Source: Bacteroidota bacterium (lineage in GTDB: Bacteria > Bacteroidota > Bacteroidia > Bacteroidales > P3). Taken from it: a stretch of 64,000 nucleotides of DNA. Below the pieces are notes generated by a model. That model was given only the letters and a program-made list of their open reading frames with translations. It made no database searches and was not told the DNA's origin. Made by a program: the position numbers and the translations under genes. Positions within the stretch are counted from its first letter, which is position 1. Each line of letters starts with the position of its first letter. Shown here piece by piece: positions 24,856 to 31,630 of the stretch. The stretch covers positions 95,418 to 159,417 of the forward strand of contig JAFNAQ010000005.1 of NCBI GenBank assembly GCA_017860275.1, read 5' to 3'.

Positions 24856-25458
24856 ATGAATAACCTTAGTTTTATTGAAACAATTAGAGTAAGAAATGGA
24901 GTCTTGGAGAATCTTTTCTTTCATAAGAAGAGGATGTTTGAGACCTGCAAGGAGTTTAATATTGATTTCAAAGAAGACTATCTTGAGAATATTATTATCC
25001 CAAAAGATTTATCCTCAAAGGAGCTTAAGCTTAGGATTATTTACTCAAAAAACTCGTTTGAGCATAGCCTTGAGATATATAATAGAAGAAAGATAAGTAC
25101 CCTTAAGCTTATTGAGGCAAATGATATAGACTATTCTTTTAAGTACGAAGATAGAGATAAACTTAATAATCTATTAAAACAAAAAGATGGTGCCGACGAA
25201 ATACTTATTGTCAAGAACGGCTTTATAACAGACACCTCCTTTTCAAATATTGTTCTCCTAGACCAAAGCAACCAACTATTCACCCCTACAACCTACCTAC
25301 TAAACGGAACCCAAAGACAAAGACTTCTTGCACAAAACCAAATAAAAGAAATCCCCCTAACCCCAAAAGACCTAAAAAACTACAAATCCCTACACCTAAT
25401 CAACGCCCTAAACGAACCCCTCGACACCGCACCAATACAAATCGAAAACATTTATTGA
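24856..25458 (+). CDS. pabC: aminodeoxychorismate lyase
   Basis: A 200-residue class IV PLP aminotransferase-fold protein. The likely PLP Lys is Lys96 in 'YSFKYEDRDKL', and the conserved 'DEILIVKNGFITDTSFSNIVL' (residues 114-134, quoted in part as NGFITDTSFSNIVL) follows. It releases pyruvate from aminodeoxychorismate to give p-aminobenzoate. It is short compared with E. coli PabC but normal for Bacteroidota. The last 60 codons show a striking loss of G and gain of C compared with the first part of the gene, without a break in frame. It ends one base from the convergent RAYT gene. Confidence 0.88.
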   Translation: MNNLSFIETIRVRNGVLENLFFHKKRMFETCKEFNIDFKEDYLENIIIPKDLSSKELKLRIIYSKNSFEHSLEIYNRRKISTLKLIEANDIDYSFKYEDRDKLNNLLKQKDGADEILIVKNGFITDTSFSNIVLLDQSNQLFTPTTYLLNGTQRQRLLAQNQIKEIPLTPKDLKNYKSLHLINALNEPLDTAPIQIENIY

Positions 25459-25459
25459 T

Positions 25460-26053
25460 TTATTTCAGAGAATCTTTCTCCCAATTCAATGGATTTTCAC
25501 GAATATATTTAGATATTATATCGTATGATTTTTGATTTCTAATTATATGTTCGTGGTAATTGCGTTGGAAAATTTTACCAATCTTATTATTATCATGGGC
25601 GCAATTATTATCATGGGCGCAGGCAAGCGGCGCCCCTACGATACGCGTATCCAAATTAATAATATGTTTCACCGTTAATGATTTATATGCACGAATTATG
25701 GCGCCTAACGTAGGGGCGCTGCTCGCCTGCGCCCTTGTCTGAGAACCATTTTGAATTCTTGTCTGCGCACCAATTAAATCTGATTCGTTAATAACAATTA
25801 TACCATGAATATGATTGGGCATAATACAAAACGCATCAAGAAATATATTAGGAAAACGATTACCAAGTTCAAACCATTGCTCTCTTGCAATAACCCCATA
25901 ATCATTCAAAACCATTTCCCCATCAACAATATCTCCAAAAAGATTAACCCTATCCTGAGTACAAATGGTAACAAAATAAAATCCCGATTGAGAATAATCC
26001 CAACCCCTCAACCGAACACTCCTACGATTATGAATATATTTATTATACGGCAC
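25460..26053 (-). CDS. REP-associated tyrosine transposase (RAYT, TnpA_REP-like)
   Basis: A 197-residue Y1/HUH single-strand nuclease. The HUH motif is His81-Ile-His83 (CIMPNHIHGII) and the catalytic Tyr is Tyr166 in FQRNYHEHIIRN, with 'GFYFVTICTQDR' near the N-terminus. RAYTs are domesticated relatives of IS200/IS605 transposases thought to mobilise REP hairpins. Unusually, two REP-like hairpins lie inside the frame: one encodes residues 107-115 (RAQASSAPT) and an inverted one encodes 139-147 (VGAPLACAH). A tandem 18-base duplication (25586-25621) encodes two CAHDNN copies next to the second. Both inserts lie between the HUH and Tyr motifs in a variable loop, so activity may persist. No flanking inverted repeats of an IS were seen. 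Confidence 0.88.
   Translation of the reverse strand: MPYNKYIHNRRSVRLRGWDYSQSGFYFVTICTQDRVNLFGDIVDGEMVLNDYGVIAREQWFELGNRFPNIFLDAFCIMPNHIHGIIVINESDLIGAQTRIQNGSQTRAQASSAPTLGAIIRAYKSLTVKHIINLDTRIVGAPLACAHDNNCAHDNNKIGKIFQRNYHEHIIRNQKSYDIISKYIRENPLNWEKDSLK
25586..25621. repeat. tandem 18-bp duplication within the RAYT gene
   Basis: ATTATTATCATGGGCGCA occurs at 25586-25603 and again at 25604-25621. The second copy runs into the REP-like element at 25615. Being 18 bases, it keeps the frame and duplicates a hexapeptide. Confidence 0.9.
25615..25639 (-). repeat. REP-like hairpin 1 inside the RAYT gene
   Basis: A 25-base element with complementary ends GGGCGC and GCGCCC. Read on the minus strand it has GTAG at its 5' foot (25639-25636), the tetranucleotide that RAYT proteins recognise in other bacteria. 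It is inverted with respect to the copy at 25710-25734. Confidence 0.85.
25710..25734 (+). repeat. REP-like hairpin 2 inside the RAYT gene
   Basis: A 25-base element beginning GTAGGGGCGC and ending TGCGCCC, an inverted partner of the element at 25615-25639 with 70 bases between. The pair has the layout of a REP doublet (REPIN/BIME). Confidence 0.85.
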
Positions 26054-26124
26054 AGATATAGAACTTTATACCTAAAATAAGTTTTATATTTTCAATTCAT
26101 GATTTGCAAAATACAAAACGTTGA

Positions 26125-26847
26125 TTACATATCAAGAGTGTTAATATCAATAAGCTTCATAATTTTAGGACGAAGCTTATCATGGACAAGTTCTAAATAG
26201 TTCTTTCTATCTATAATAACAGCATCTAATAATTTCATAAAATTATCTCCAAGATAGCCTGCTAGTTCAGAATATTTATTCAAAATTTCATCTTTGCTAT
26301 GTTGTTCAAGTATATAGTTAATAATTAAACTAGGTTCCTCTTTAATTTTGCAATATTCTCGCTGCATTTCAGAAACATTATTATTAATTTTATTGAACAA
26401 AACCGAAGCTTTTTGCAAATCATCACATATGTTTTCTGCAAAAATACTTTTTGCAATTAGATTATGTCTAAATAGCATTTTATTTTTATCGTTAATATAA
26501 ACAATATACCTAACAGAAATTAAATCATTACAAACAAATAAGATATCATCTACCTTCTCCATTTCAATAGAAACATTATTATTTTTTGGTGCTAATCTTA
26601 AATATGTATCTACAAGATCATAATAAACAGCAACCCTTTTATCATATAACTGAATCTTTAAACCGTGTATTTGTATTTTTTCCTGATTTTTAGCAAACTT
26701 ATAATTTAGGCAAATAATAAATATTGTAAGAATAATAAAAGCAACTACATTTGCAATTGATGCCCAAAACATCCACCAATCATAAGTGCTTGGAAACATT
26801 AATTCTTTTACAATTTCATTAAGTATATTAAGTTGATTTGCATCCAT
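26125..26847 (-). CDS. membrane-anchored helical protein, unknown
   Basis: A 240-residue protein with one membrane helix near the N-terminus (residues about 24-48, 'WWMFWASIANVVAFIILTIF') and a largely helical, charged cytosolic part. No catalytic motif was recognised. The architecture resembles DUF4760-like or other single-span proteins of unknown role often found beside mobile or defence loci, but no specific family can be assigned. It is on its own, between the RAYT gene and a repeat-rich gap, with a -7 box 44 bases upstream of the start. Confidence 0.65.
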   Translation of the reverse strand: MDANQLNILNEIVKELMFPSTYDWWMFWASIANVVAFIILTIFIICLNYKFAKNQEKIQIHGLKIQLYDKRVAVYYDLVDTYLRLAPKNNNVSIEMEKVDDILFVCNDLISVRYIVYINDKNKMLFRHNLIAKSIFAENICDDLQKASVLFNKINNNVSEMQREYCKIKEEPSLIINYILEQHSKDEILNKYSELAGYLGDNFMKLLDAVIIDRKNYLELVHDKLRPKIMKLIDINTLDM

Positions 26848-26890
26848 ATATTATTTATTTGATTTAGTTATCTATAATATTAACTGGATT

Positions 26891-26898
26891 CAAAGATA
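26891..26898 (-). promoter_or_regulatory. -7 box upstream of the membrane protein gene
   Basis: TATCTTTG on the minus strand, 43 bases before the start codon at 26847. No TTG at the expected spacing was seen. Confidence 0.4.
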
Positions 26899-27132
26899 GT
26901 AAATATTTTTTGAAATTGCATATCACTAAAGAAATATTTTAACTAAAAGGGGTATTTTTCGTGGTTTTTGTAACATTTAGTAGGTTTTGGGGTTAATTGT
27001 TATTAATTTTATTAGGGGTTTAGAATTGAATAATTGAAGAGAGGTTGTGGGCTCATGAAAAAGATTCGTTAATTCTTTATAATAAATTTGGGTTTTTTGA
27101 TAGATATTTTTTGGAATTTTATTTGTTTCAAA

Positions 27133-27229
27133 AAAATCAGGGATTTTAGAAAAAAACTCCTTGATTTTTTCTGAAAAATCAGGGAGTTTTCGCACAAAAT
27201 CAAGGAGTTTATAAATAAAATCGGGGATT
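27133..27229. repeat. five-unit CAGGGA-type array, 21-bp pitch
   Basis: Cores ATCAGGGA at 27136, ATCAGGGA at 27178, ATCAAGGA at 27199 and ATCGGGGA at 27220, with an inverted core TCCTTGAT at 27158-27165 in the second slot. Flanks are A-runs before and T-runs after each core. The pitch is 21 bases throughout. The same family recurs at 54644-54755. Confidence 0.85.
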
Positions 27230-27310
27230 TTTTGGAGCTATATCTTATAAAATTTTACTTTTCTCAGAGATAGTTTCAAAGAAATGGCTTTAAAATTCAG
27301 ATAAACAGCC

Positions 27311-27394
27311 ATTTCATGAAAATAACTCCTTATTCTACGAAAATAGAATCTTATTCTAGAAAAATAGAATCAAATTCTATTGTCGTAGAATCTT
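27311..27394. repeat. ATTCTA/TAGAAT palindrome array, 21-bp pitch
   Basis: Three 18-bp units with arms ATTCTA and TAGAAT (or TAGAAT variants) start at 27332, 27353 and 27374, each followed by a 3-base spacer (CTT, CAA, CTT). A diverged unit at 27311 and a decayed one at 27395 keep the same phase. Confidence 0.85.
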
Positions 27395-27461
27395 ATTCCA
27401 GAGCACAAAAACACGGATTTTTACTTATAAATGATGATTTTCATTTCTTAATTTTAACAAT

Positions 27462-27493
27462 AAAAAAGGGCGTGCTAAATTAATTACACACCC
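27462..27493 (-). terminator. rho-independent terminator after pruA
   Basis: On the minus strand GGGTGTG (27493-27487) pairs with CACGCCC (27474-27468) including one G-T pair, followed by six T (27467-27462). Confidence 0.8.
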
Positions 27494-27519
27494 CATTAGA
27501 AAGGTATTAAAAAATTAGA

Positions 27520-29145
27520 CTATCCCATAAATGGGTAACGGAAGTCCTCTGGTGTTAACAAAGTTTCCTTTACACATCTTGCGCTAATCCAACGATAAAG
27601 ATTAAGTTCAGAACCTGCCTTGTCGTTTGTTCCTGATGCTCTTGCACCTCCGAAAGGTTGATTTCCTACAACTGCACCTGTTGGTTTGTCGTTGATATAG
27701 AAATTACCAGCTGCATAACGAAGTTTATCTAATGCTGTTTCAACTGCATAACGCTCGTTAGCAAAGATTGAACCTGTTAGTGCAAATTCAGAAGTCTTGT
27801 CGCAAAGCTCAAGAGTTTCTTCAAACTTATCTCCATCATATAGGTAAATAGTAATTACTGGACCAAAAAGCTCTATCTCCATTGTTTCATACTTTGGAGT
27901 AGTTGTTGTGATAATTGTTGGCTCAATATAATATCCTTTTGATTTATCTGCATTTCCACCAATTGCTATTTCAGCATCTGGAGATGTCTTAGCTCTTTCA
28001 ACATATTTCATGATTGTGTCGAAAGCCTTTTCGTCGATAACTGCATTGAAGAAATTGCTAAGCTCTCTTACGCAACCCTTTTTCATTTCAGCTACCATTT
28101 CTTTGATATATCCTAGAGTTTCTGCCCAAAGTTCTTTTGGCATATAAGCTCTTGATGCTGCAGAACATTTTTGTCCTTGATATTCAAAAGCACCTCTTAC
28201 GATAGCAACCGCTAATTGTTTTGGAGTAGAAGATTTGTGAGCAAAAATAAAGTCCTTACCACCTGTTTCTCCAACAATTTTTGGATAAGTCTTATAGTTA
28301 TTTACATTTTCTCCGATAGTCTTCCAAAAAGCATTGAAGGTTGAAGTTGAACCAGTGAAGTGAACGCCACCAAAATCAGGTGATGCAAAAACAGTATCTG
28401 AAATAACTGATCCAGCACCTGGCACAAAGTTTATTACTCCATCAGGAAGACCAGCTTCTTTATAGATTTGCATTAGATAATAGTTAGAAAGGATAGCTGT
28501 TGTTGCAGGTTTCCAAACGGTAACATTACCCATAATTGCAGGAGCTGTGTTTAGGTTACATGCAATTGCAGTAAAGTTGAATGGAGAGATTGCATAAACG
28601 AAACCTTCAAGTGGACGATACTCCAAACGATTAATTGCAGTATTATCACTCATTGGTTGTTGTGCATATATCTTTGATGCAAAGTAAGCATTGAAACGTA
28701 AGAAGTCAATAGCCTCACATGCTGAGTCAATCTCTGCTTGGAATGGGCTCTTACCTTGACCTAACATTGTTGCTGCATTGATAAGATAACGATGTTTCTT
28801 TGATATTAATTCAGCAGCCTTAAGCATAATTGAACAACGTTCAATCCAATGAAGCTTAGACCATTTTTTATGAGCTTCCATTGCTGCATCAATAGCCATT
28901 TGAACAGTTTCTTTTGTAGCCTTATGATATGTAGCAAGAACGTGTCCGTGTTCTGTTGGCATTACAACCTTACCCATATCTCCTGTCTTGATTTCTTTTC
29001 CACCAATGATTAATGGAATCTCAATGCAAGTATTATATTGTCTATCTAACTCCTTCGATAATGCTTCTCTCTCTGGTGAACCAGGAGCATATCCTAATAT
29101 TACTTCATTTTTAGGTCTTTCGAAAAAGAATGTTGTGTTGTTCAT
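27520..29145 (-). CDS. pruA: L-glutamate gamma-semialdehyde dehydrogenase
   Basis: A 541-residue aldehyde dehydrogenase of the pyrroline-5-carboxylate type. The catalytic Cys is in 'YQGQKCSAASRAYMP'; 'FTGSTSTFNAFWKTIG' and 'GETGGKDFIF' carry the NAD-binding and Glu motifs, and 'FGGARASGTNDKAG' lies near the end. It oxidises glutamate semialdehyde to glutamate in proline and arginine breakdown. The length matches single-function PruA rather than PutA. It is monocistronic with a full promoter and a terminator, and is divergent from the 2H-fusion gene, sharing a -33 region. Confidence 0.95.
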   Translation of the reverse strand: MNNTTFFFERPKNEVILGYAPGSPEREALSKELDRQYNTCIEIPLIIGGKEIKTGDMGKVVMPTEHGHVLATYHKATKETVQMAIDAAMEAHKKWSKLHWIERCSIMLKAAELISKKHRYLINAATMLGQGKSPFQAEIDSACEAIDFLRFNAYFASKIYAQQPMSDNTAINRLEYRPLEGFVYAISPFNFTAIACNLNTAPAIMGNVTVWKPATTAILSNYYLMQIYKEAGLPDGVINFVPGAGSVISDTVFASPDFGGVHFTGSTSTFNAFWKTIGENVNNYKTYPKIVGETGGKDFIFAHKSSTPKQLAVAIVRGAFEYQGQKCSAASRAYMPKELWAETLGYIKEMVAEMKKGCVRELSNFFNAVIDEKAFDTIMKYVERAKTSPDAEIAIGGNADKSKGYYIEPTIITTTTPKYETMEIELFGPVITIYLYDGDKFEETLELCDKTSEFALTGSIFANERYAVETALDKLRYAAGNFYINDKPTGAVVGNQPFGGARASGTNDKAGSELNLYRWISARCVKETLLTPEDFRYPFMG

Positions 29146-29229
29146 AAAAAATTAAATTTGTTAATTGTTGATTATTATATTTCTTAGTTTAAATTTATCG
29201 TTTCTAAATCTTTAGAACGATTTAGACTG

Positions 29230-29260
29230 CAAATATATTTTTAATTTTTGTGCTTTACAA
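29230..29260 (-). promoter_or_regulatory. pruA promoter
   Basis: On the minus strand TTG (29260-29258) and TATATTTG (29237-29230) are 20 bases apart. The start site is predicted near 29225, in a leader that contains the 16-base palindrome TTCTAAA-TC-TTTAGAA (29202-29217). Confidence 0.78.
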
Positions 29261-29277
29261 GAAAAATCATACTTTTG
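29248..29277 (+). promoter_or_regulatory. promoter of the IPExxxVDY/2H fusion gene
   Basis: TTG (29248-29250) and TACTTTTG (29270-29277) are 19 bases apart. It overlaps the divergent pruA promoter by 13 bases, so simultaneous use may be limited. Confidence 0.78.
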
Positions 29278-29298
29278 TATTAAGATAATAATAAAGTT

Positions 29299-30426
29299 AT
29301 GAGCAAAAAACTAGAAATTGCAGGCACAAACATCTCTCATAAAGACCTATCAATCATCGGAATAATGACCTCTTTGAGTAGTTTTTCTTTAGCTCAAACA
29401 ATTAATTCAAATTTCCAAACTAATTTAAAATTATTAAAAGATTTTGAATGTTGGGACAATAAGGCCGAAGAGACTCATTTGTTTAAGCATTACTATTACT
29501 TCAACGAACAATTAAAGCTTCATAACATTCTGATTAAAAACAAGAATAGTGAGGATGTCGACTTATTTACCCATGCTAATAAATACAATTATATCTTTGT
29601 TTTTGTTGGAAGAGACCACTCAATCTATTCCAAAGAATTTATAGATTGTTTGGGTAAGGTTGAAAATATCAATTCTATTAAACAAATTAATCCATTCGAA
29701 AAACCAAAGCCTGAGGTTGCTAGTTATGACTTATTCGATAATCCTATTGTAATAAAACCTAAGAAGACTTCAAAACTAAAGTCTTTAACTTCCAAAAAAG
29801 ATGATATTCCTATTATTCATTATAATATGAATCAATTTGTCAGCGATTTGGACTTTTATCTCGAAAACCTGATTAATGAGAAAAGACTTTTCGTTGCCTT
29901 TAAGGTAAGACTTAACGATAAGCTATTGAGTGTTGTTAATAATTTCAAGGCTGAGTTTAAGGAAGAGAATCTAAAGTTAACGGAGCTAGAAAACATTCAT
30001 GTAACTCTTGTTTTTCTTGGTTCAACTGCCAATAAAAAGATTAGCAATATTGAGATTGCCTTGATTGAAGCAATTGGAGAAACAAAAGAAATTGAGATAG
30101 AGATAGAGAGTTTGAATTATTTTGAACAAGGAAAGATTTCTACAATATGGTTTGGGATAAAGGAGAATGAAATCTTGGATAATTTGGTTAAGAAAATAAA
30201 TTATTCTCTCGATAAAGAAAAGATTAACTACTGCAAAAGGATTAATTTTATTGGACATGTAACAATTGCCAAAGTCAAAAAGATTAAGAACAAAAACAAA
30301 CTTGAATCTAGGCTAAACACTCTGTTTAATATCGAACCTCAAAAGATTATTATCGAAAATCCTACCCTATTCGAAAGTATTACATTAGATAATGCTACTC
30401 GATATGATATTGTGAGAGTTTTCTAA
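29299..30426 (+). CDS. IPExxxVDY-like domain fused to a 2H (ThpR/LigT-like) phosphoesterase
   Basis: A 375-residue two-part protein. Residues about 1-130 resemble the Bacteroidota IPExxxVDY family ('DLSIIGIMTSLSSFSLAQTIN', 'LFKHYYYFNEQLKLHNILI', 'FTHANKYNYIFVFVG'), with a degenerate signature. A Lys-rich linker (150-172) joins a 2H domain (about 195-375) with both catalytic repeats: His234-Val-Thr236 (HVTLVFLG) and His320-Val-Thr322 (HVTIAKV). ThpR and LigT proteins hydrolyse 2',3'-cyclic phosphates or join RNA ends. The first assignment is inference; the second is well supported. Its 3' end overlaps the convergent phosphopantetheinyl transferase gene by 42 bases. Confidence 0.72.
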   Translation: MSKKLEIAGTNISHKDLSIIGIMTSLSSFSLAQTINSNFQTNLKLLKDFECWDNKAEETHLFKHYYYFNEQLKLHNILIKNKNSEDVDLFTHANKYNYIFVFVGRDHSIYSKEFIDCLGKVENINSIKQINPFEKPKPEVASYDLFDNPIVIKPKKTSKLKSLTSKKDDIPIIHYNMNQFVSDLDFYLENLINEKRLFVAFKVRLNDKLLSVVNNFKAEFKEENLKLTELENIHVTLVFLGSTANKKISNIEIALIEAIGETKEIEIEIESLNYFEQGKISTIWFGIKENEILDNLVKKINYSLDKEKINYCKRINFIGHVTIAKVKKIKNKNKLESRLNTLFNIEPQKIIIENPTLFESITLDNATRYDIVRVF

Positions 30427-30981
30427 TTCACATATAGAGATATAGAGGTCTTGTTCTTGTTGGTAAAAAGAATTTATTTGTACATCTTTGGAATTATGTA
30501 TTTCAACCTCTGGTTCAAGGGTAATATAAAAGGTATTGAATGTATTAGCAATACCTGTTCCTATGCATTTCACATATGCTTCTTTTAGTGTCCAAATCTT
30601 TGTGAAAGCAATATCTAAACTTTCTTGGTCACTTATTGAGTAGAGATATTCTGCTTCTTTTTTATGAAAGAACCTTTTAGCTATCTCCAGCTTAGCCTTT
30701 CTCTTATTTTCAATATCTATTCCTATTTCTTTCTCTGAAAAACATATAGCAATAAAATTATTGTTATGAGATATTGAAAAATGAAGGCTTGTGTTATTTA
30801 AGAAAAAAGGTTTACCCTCTTGACTATAACTTATTATAGGCTCGAAGGTAAACCCCTTATCTTTAATGTGTTTTTGAACTAATTGTTTTGCCCACAAAGA
30901 AACTTGCTTTGGTTTAGTTAGGTTATTATCCTCGCCAAATAACTCCTTAGCTTGCTCTAGTTGGAAAACAAAAAATTCCAT
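30385..30981 (-). CDS. 4'-phosphopantetheinyl transferase (Sfp superfamily)
   Basis: A 198-residue protein with 'LHFSISHNNNFIAICFS', the metal-binding 'IGIDIE', and 'FTKIWTLKEAYVKCIGTG', which are the P1-P3 motifs of Sfp-type transferases. It moves the phosphopantetheine arm of CoA onto acyl or peptidyl carrier proteins. It is longer than AcpS, so it may serve carrier proteins other than fatty acid ACP, although no such cluster is here. It follows the FKBP gene by 4 bases and overlaps the convergent fusion gene by 42 bases. Confidence 0.88.
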   Translation of the reverse strand: MEFFVFQLEQAKELFGEDNNLTKPKQVSLWAKQLVQKHIKDKGFTFEPIISYSQEGKPFFLNNTSLHFSISHNNNFIAICFSEKEIGIDIENKRKAKLEIAKRFFHKKEAEYLYSISDQESLDIAFTKIWTLKEAYVKCIGTGIANTFNTFYITLEPEVEIHNSKDVQINSFYQQEQDLYISICELENSHNIISSSII

Positions 30982-30985
30982 TAAA

Positions 30986-31609
30986 CTATGCGTTGATTCC
31001 TAATAATTCAACATCAAATACTAATGTACTTCCAGCAGGTATATTTCCTACAGGAGAATCTCCATAAGCTAAGTCAGCTGGGATAAAGAATGTATATTTA
31101 GAACCTATGTTCATCAATTGTACACCTTCTGTCCAACCTGGGATAACTTGATTTAATGGGAAAGAAATAGGCTCATTTCTTAGAACTGAAGAGTCAAATA
31201 CTTCTCCTGTTAATAATGTTCCATGATAGTGTACATTTACTGTATCTGTTGCCTTTGGCATATCTCCTTCTCCTTTAGTTACAACCTTATATTGTAATCC
31301 TGATGGAGTTTCTACTACACCTTCATTTTCACGGTTAGCCTTTAAGAATAAAGCACCTTCTTCTCTAGCCTTTAGACCAGCTTGTTTCATGTTTGCTTGT
31401 TTCTTTGATTGCATTTCTGCTTGCCAACGTCCCATAACCTCATTCTTTTCTGCATCTTCTAATGCATCAAGATGTTTTCCTTCTGCAGCTGCACGTAAAG
31501 CCTCAATCATTATGTCAAGATCTAAATCGTACCCTTCTCTGTTAAAGCTGTTACCAATGTCTTCTCCAATGATATAACTTACTTTTGCTTTGTCGTTTAA
31601 TAATTCCAT
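30986..31609 (-). CDS. fklB: FKBP-type peptidyl-prolyl isomerase (FklB/Mip-like)
   Basis: A 207-residue protein with an N-terminal helical dimerisation region (residues 1-95) and a C-terminal FKBP domain ('TDTVNVHYHGTLLTGEVFDSS', 'NQVIPGWTEGVQLMNIGSK', 'LAYGDSPVGNIPAGSTLVFDV'; each given within its conserved core). No signal peptide or lipobox is visible, so a cytosolic location like E. coli FklB is likely. It catalyses proline isomerisation and may act as a chaperone. It is 21 bases after the S46 peptidase gene on the same strand. Confidence 0.9.
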   Translation of the reverse strand: MELLNDKAKVSYIIGEDIGNSFNREGYDLDLDIMIEALRAAAEGKHLDALEDAEKNEVMGRWQAEMQSKKQANMKQAGLKAREEGALFLKANRENEGVVETPSGLQYKVVTKGEGDMPKATDTVNVHYHGTLLTGEVFDSSVLRNEPISFPLNQVIPGWTEGVQLMNIGSKYTFFIPADLAYGDSPVGNIPAGSTLVFDVELLGINA

Positions 31610-31630
31610 TTTTTTGTTTTTGTATTTTGG

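Larger units (their letters stand above)
26848..27519. other. 672-base gene-free region with two 21-bp-pitch arrays
   Basis: It holds a -7 box for the gene at 26125 (26891-26898), a G/T-rich stretch, the CAGGGA-type array (27133-27229), a 9-bp hairpin (GAAATGGCT at 27281-27289 with AGCCATTTC at 27307-27315), the ATTCTA/TAGAAT array (27311-27394) and the pruA terminator. A 72-codon minus-strand frame crosses the first array but is judged non-genic. Confidence 0.7.

Noticed and set aside
25460..26053. Complete IS200/IS605 insertion sequence
   Set aside because: No TnpB, no defined left and right ends; the internal hairpins and the sequence type fit a RAYT.
26977..27195. 72-codon minus-strand frame with a heptapeptide-like repeat
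   Set aside because: The repeat part is explained by the 21-bp-pitch array, and the rest is low-complexity AT-rich DNA. No promoter or start context supports a gene. Kept as a question in the findings.
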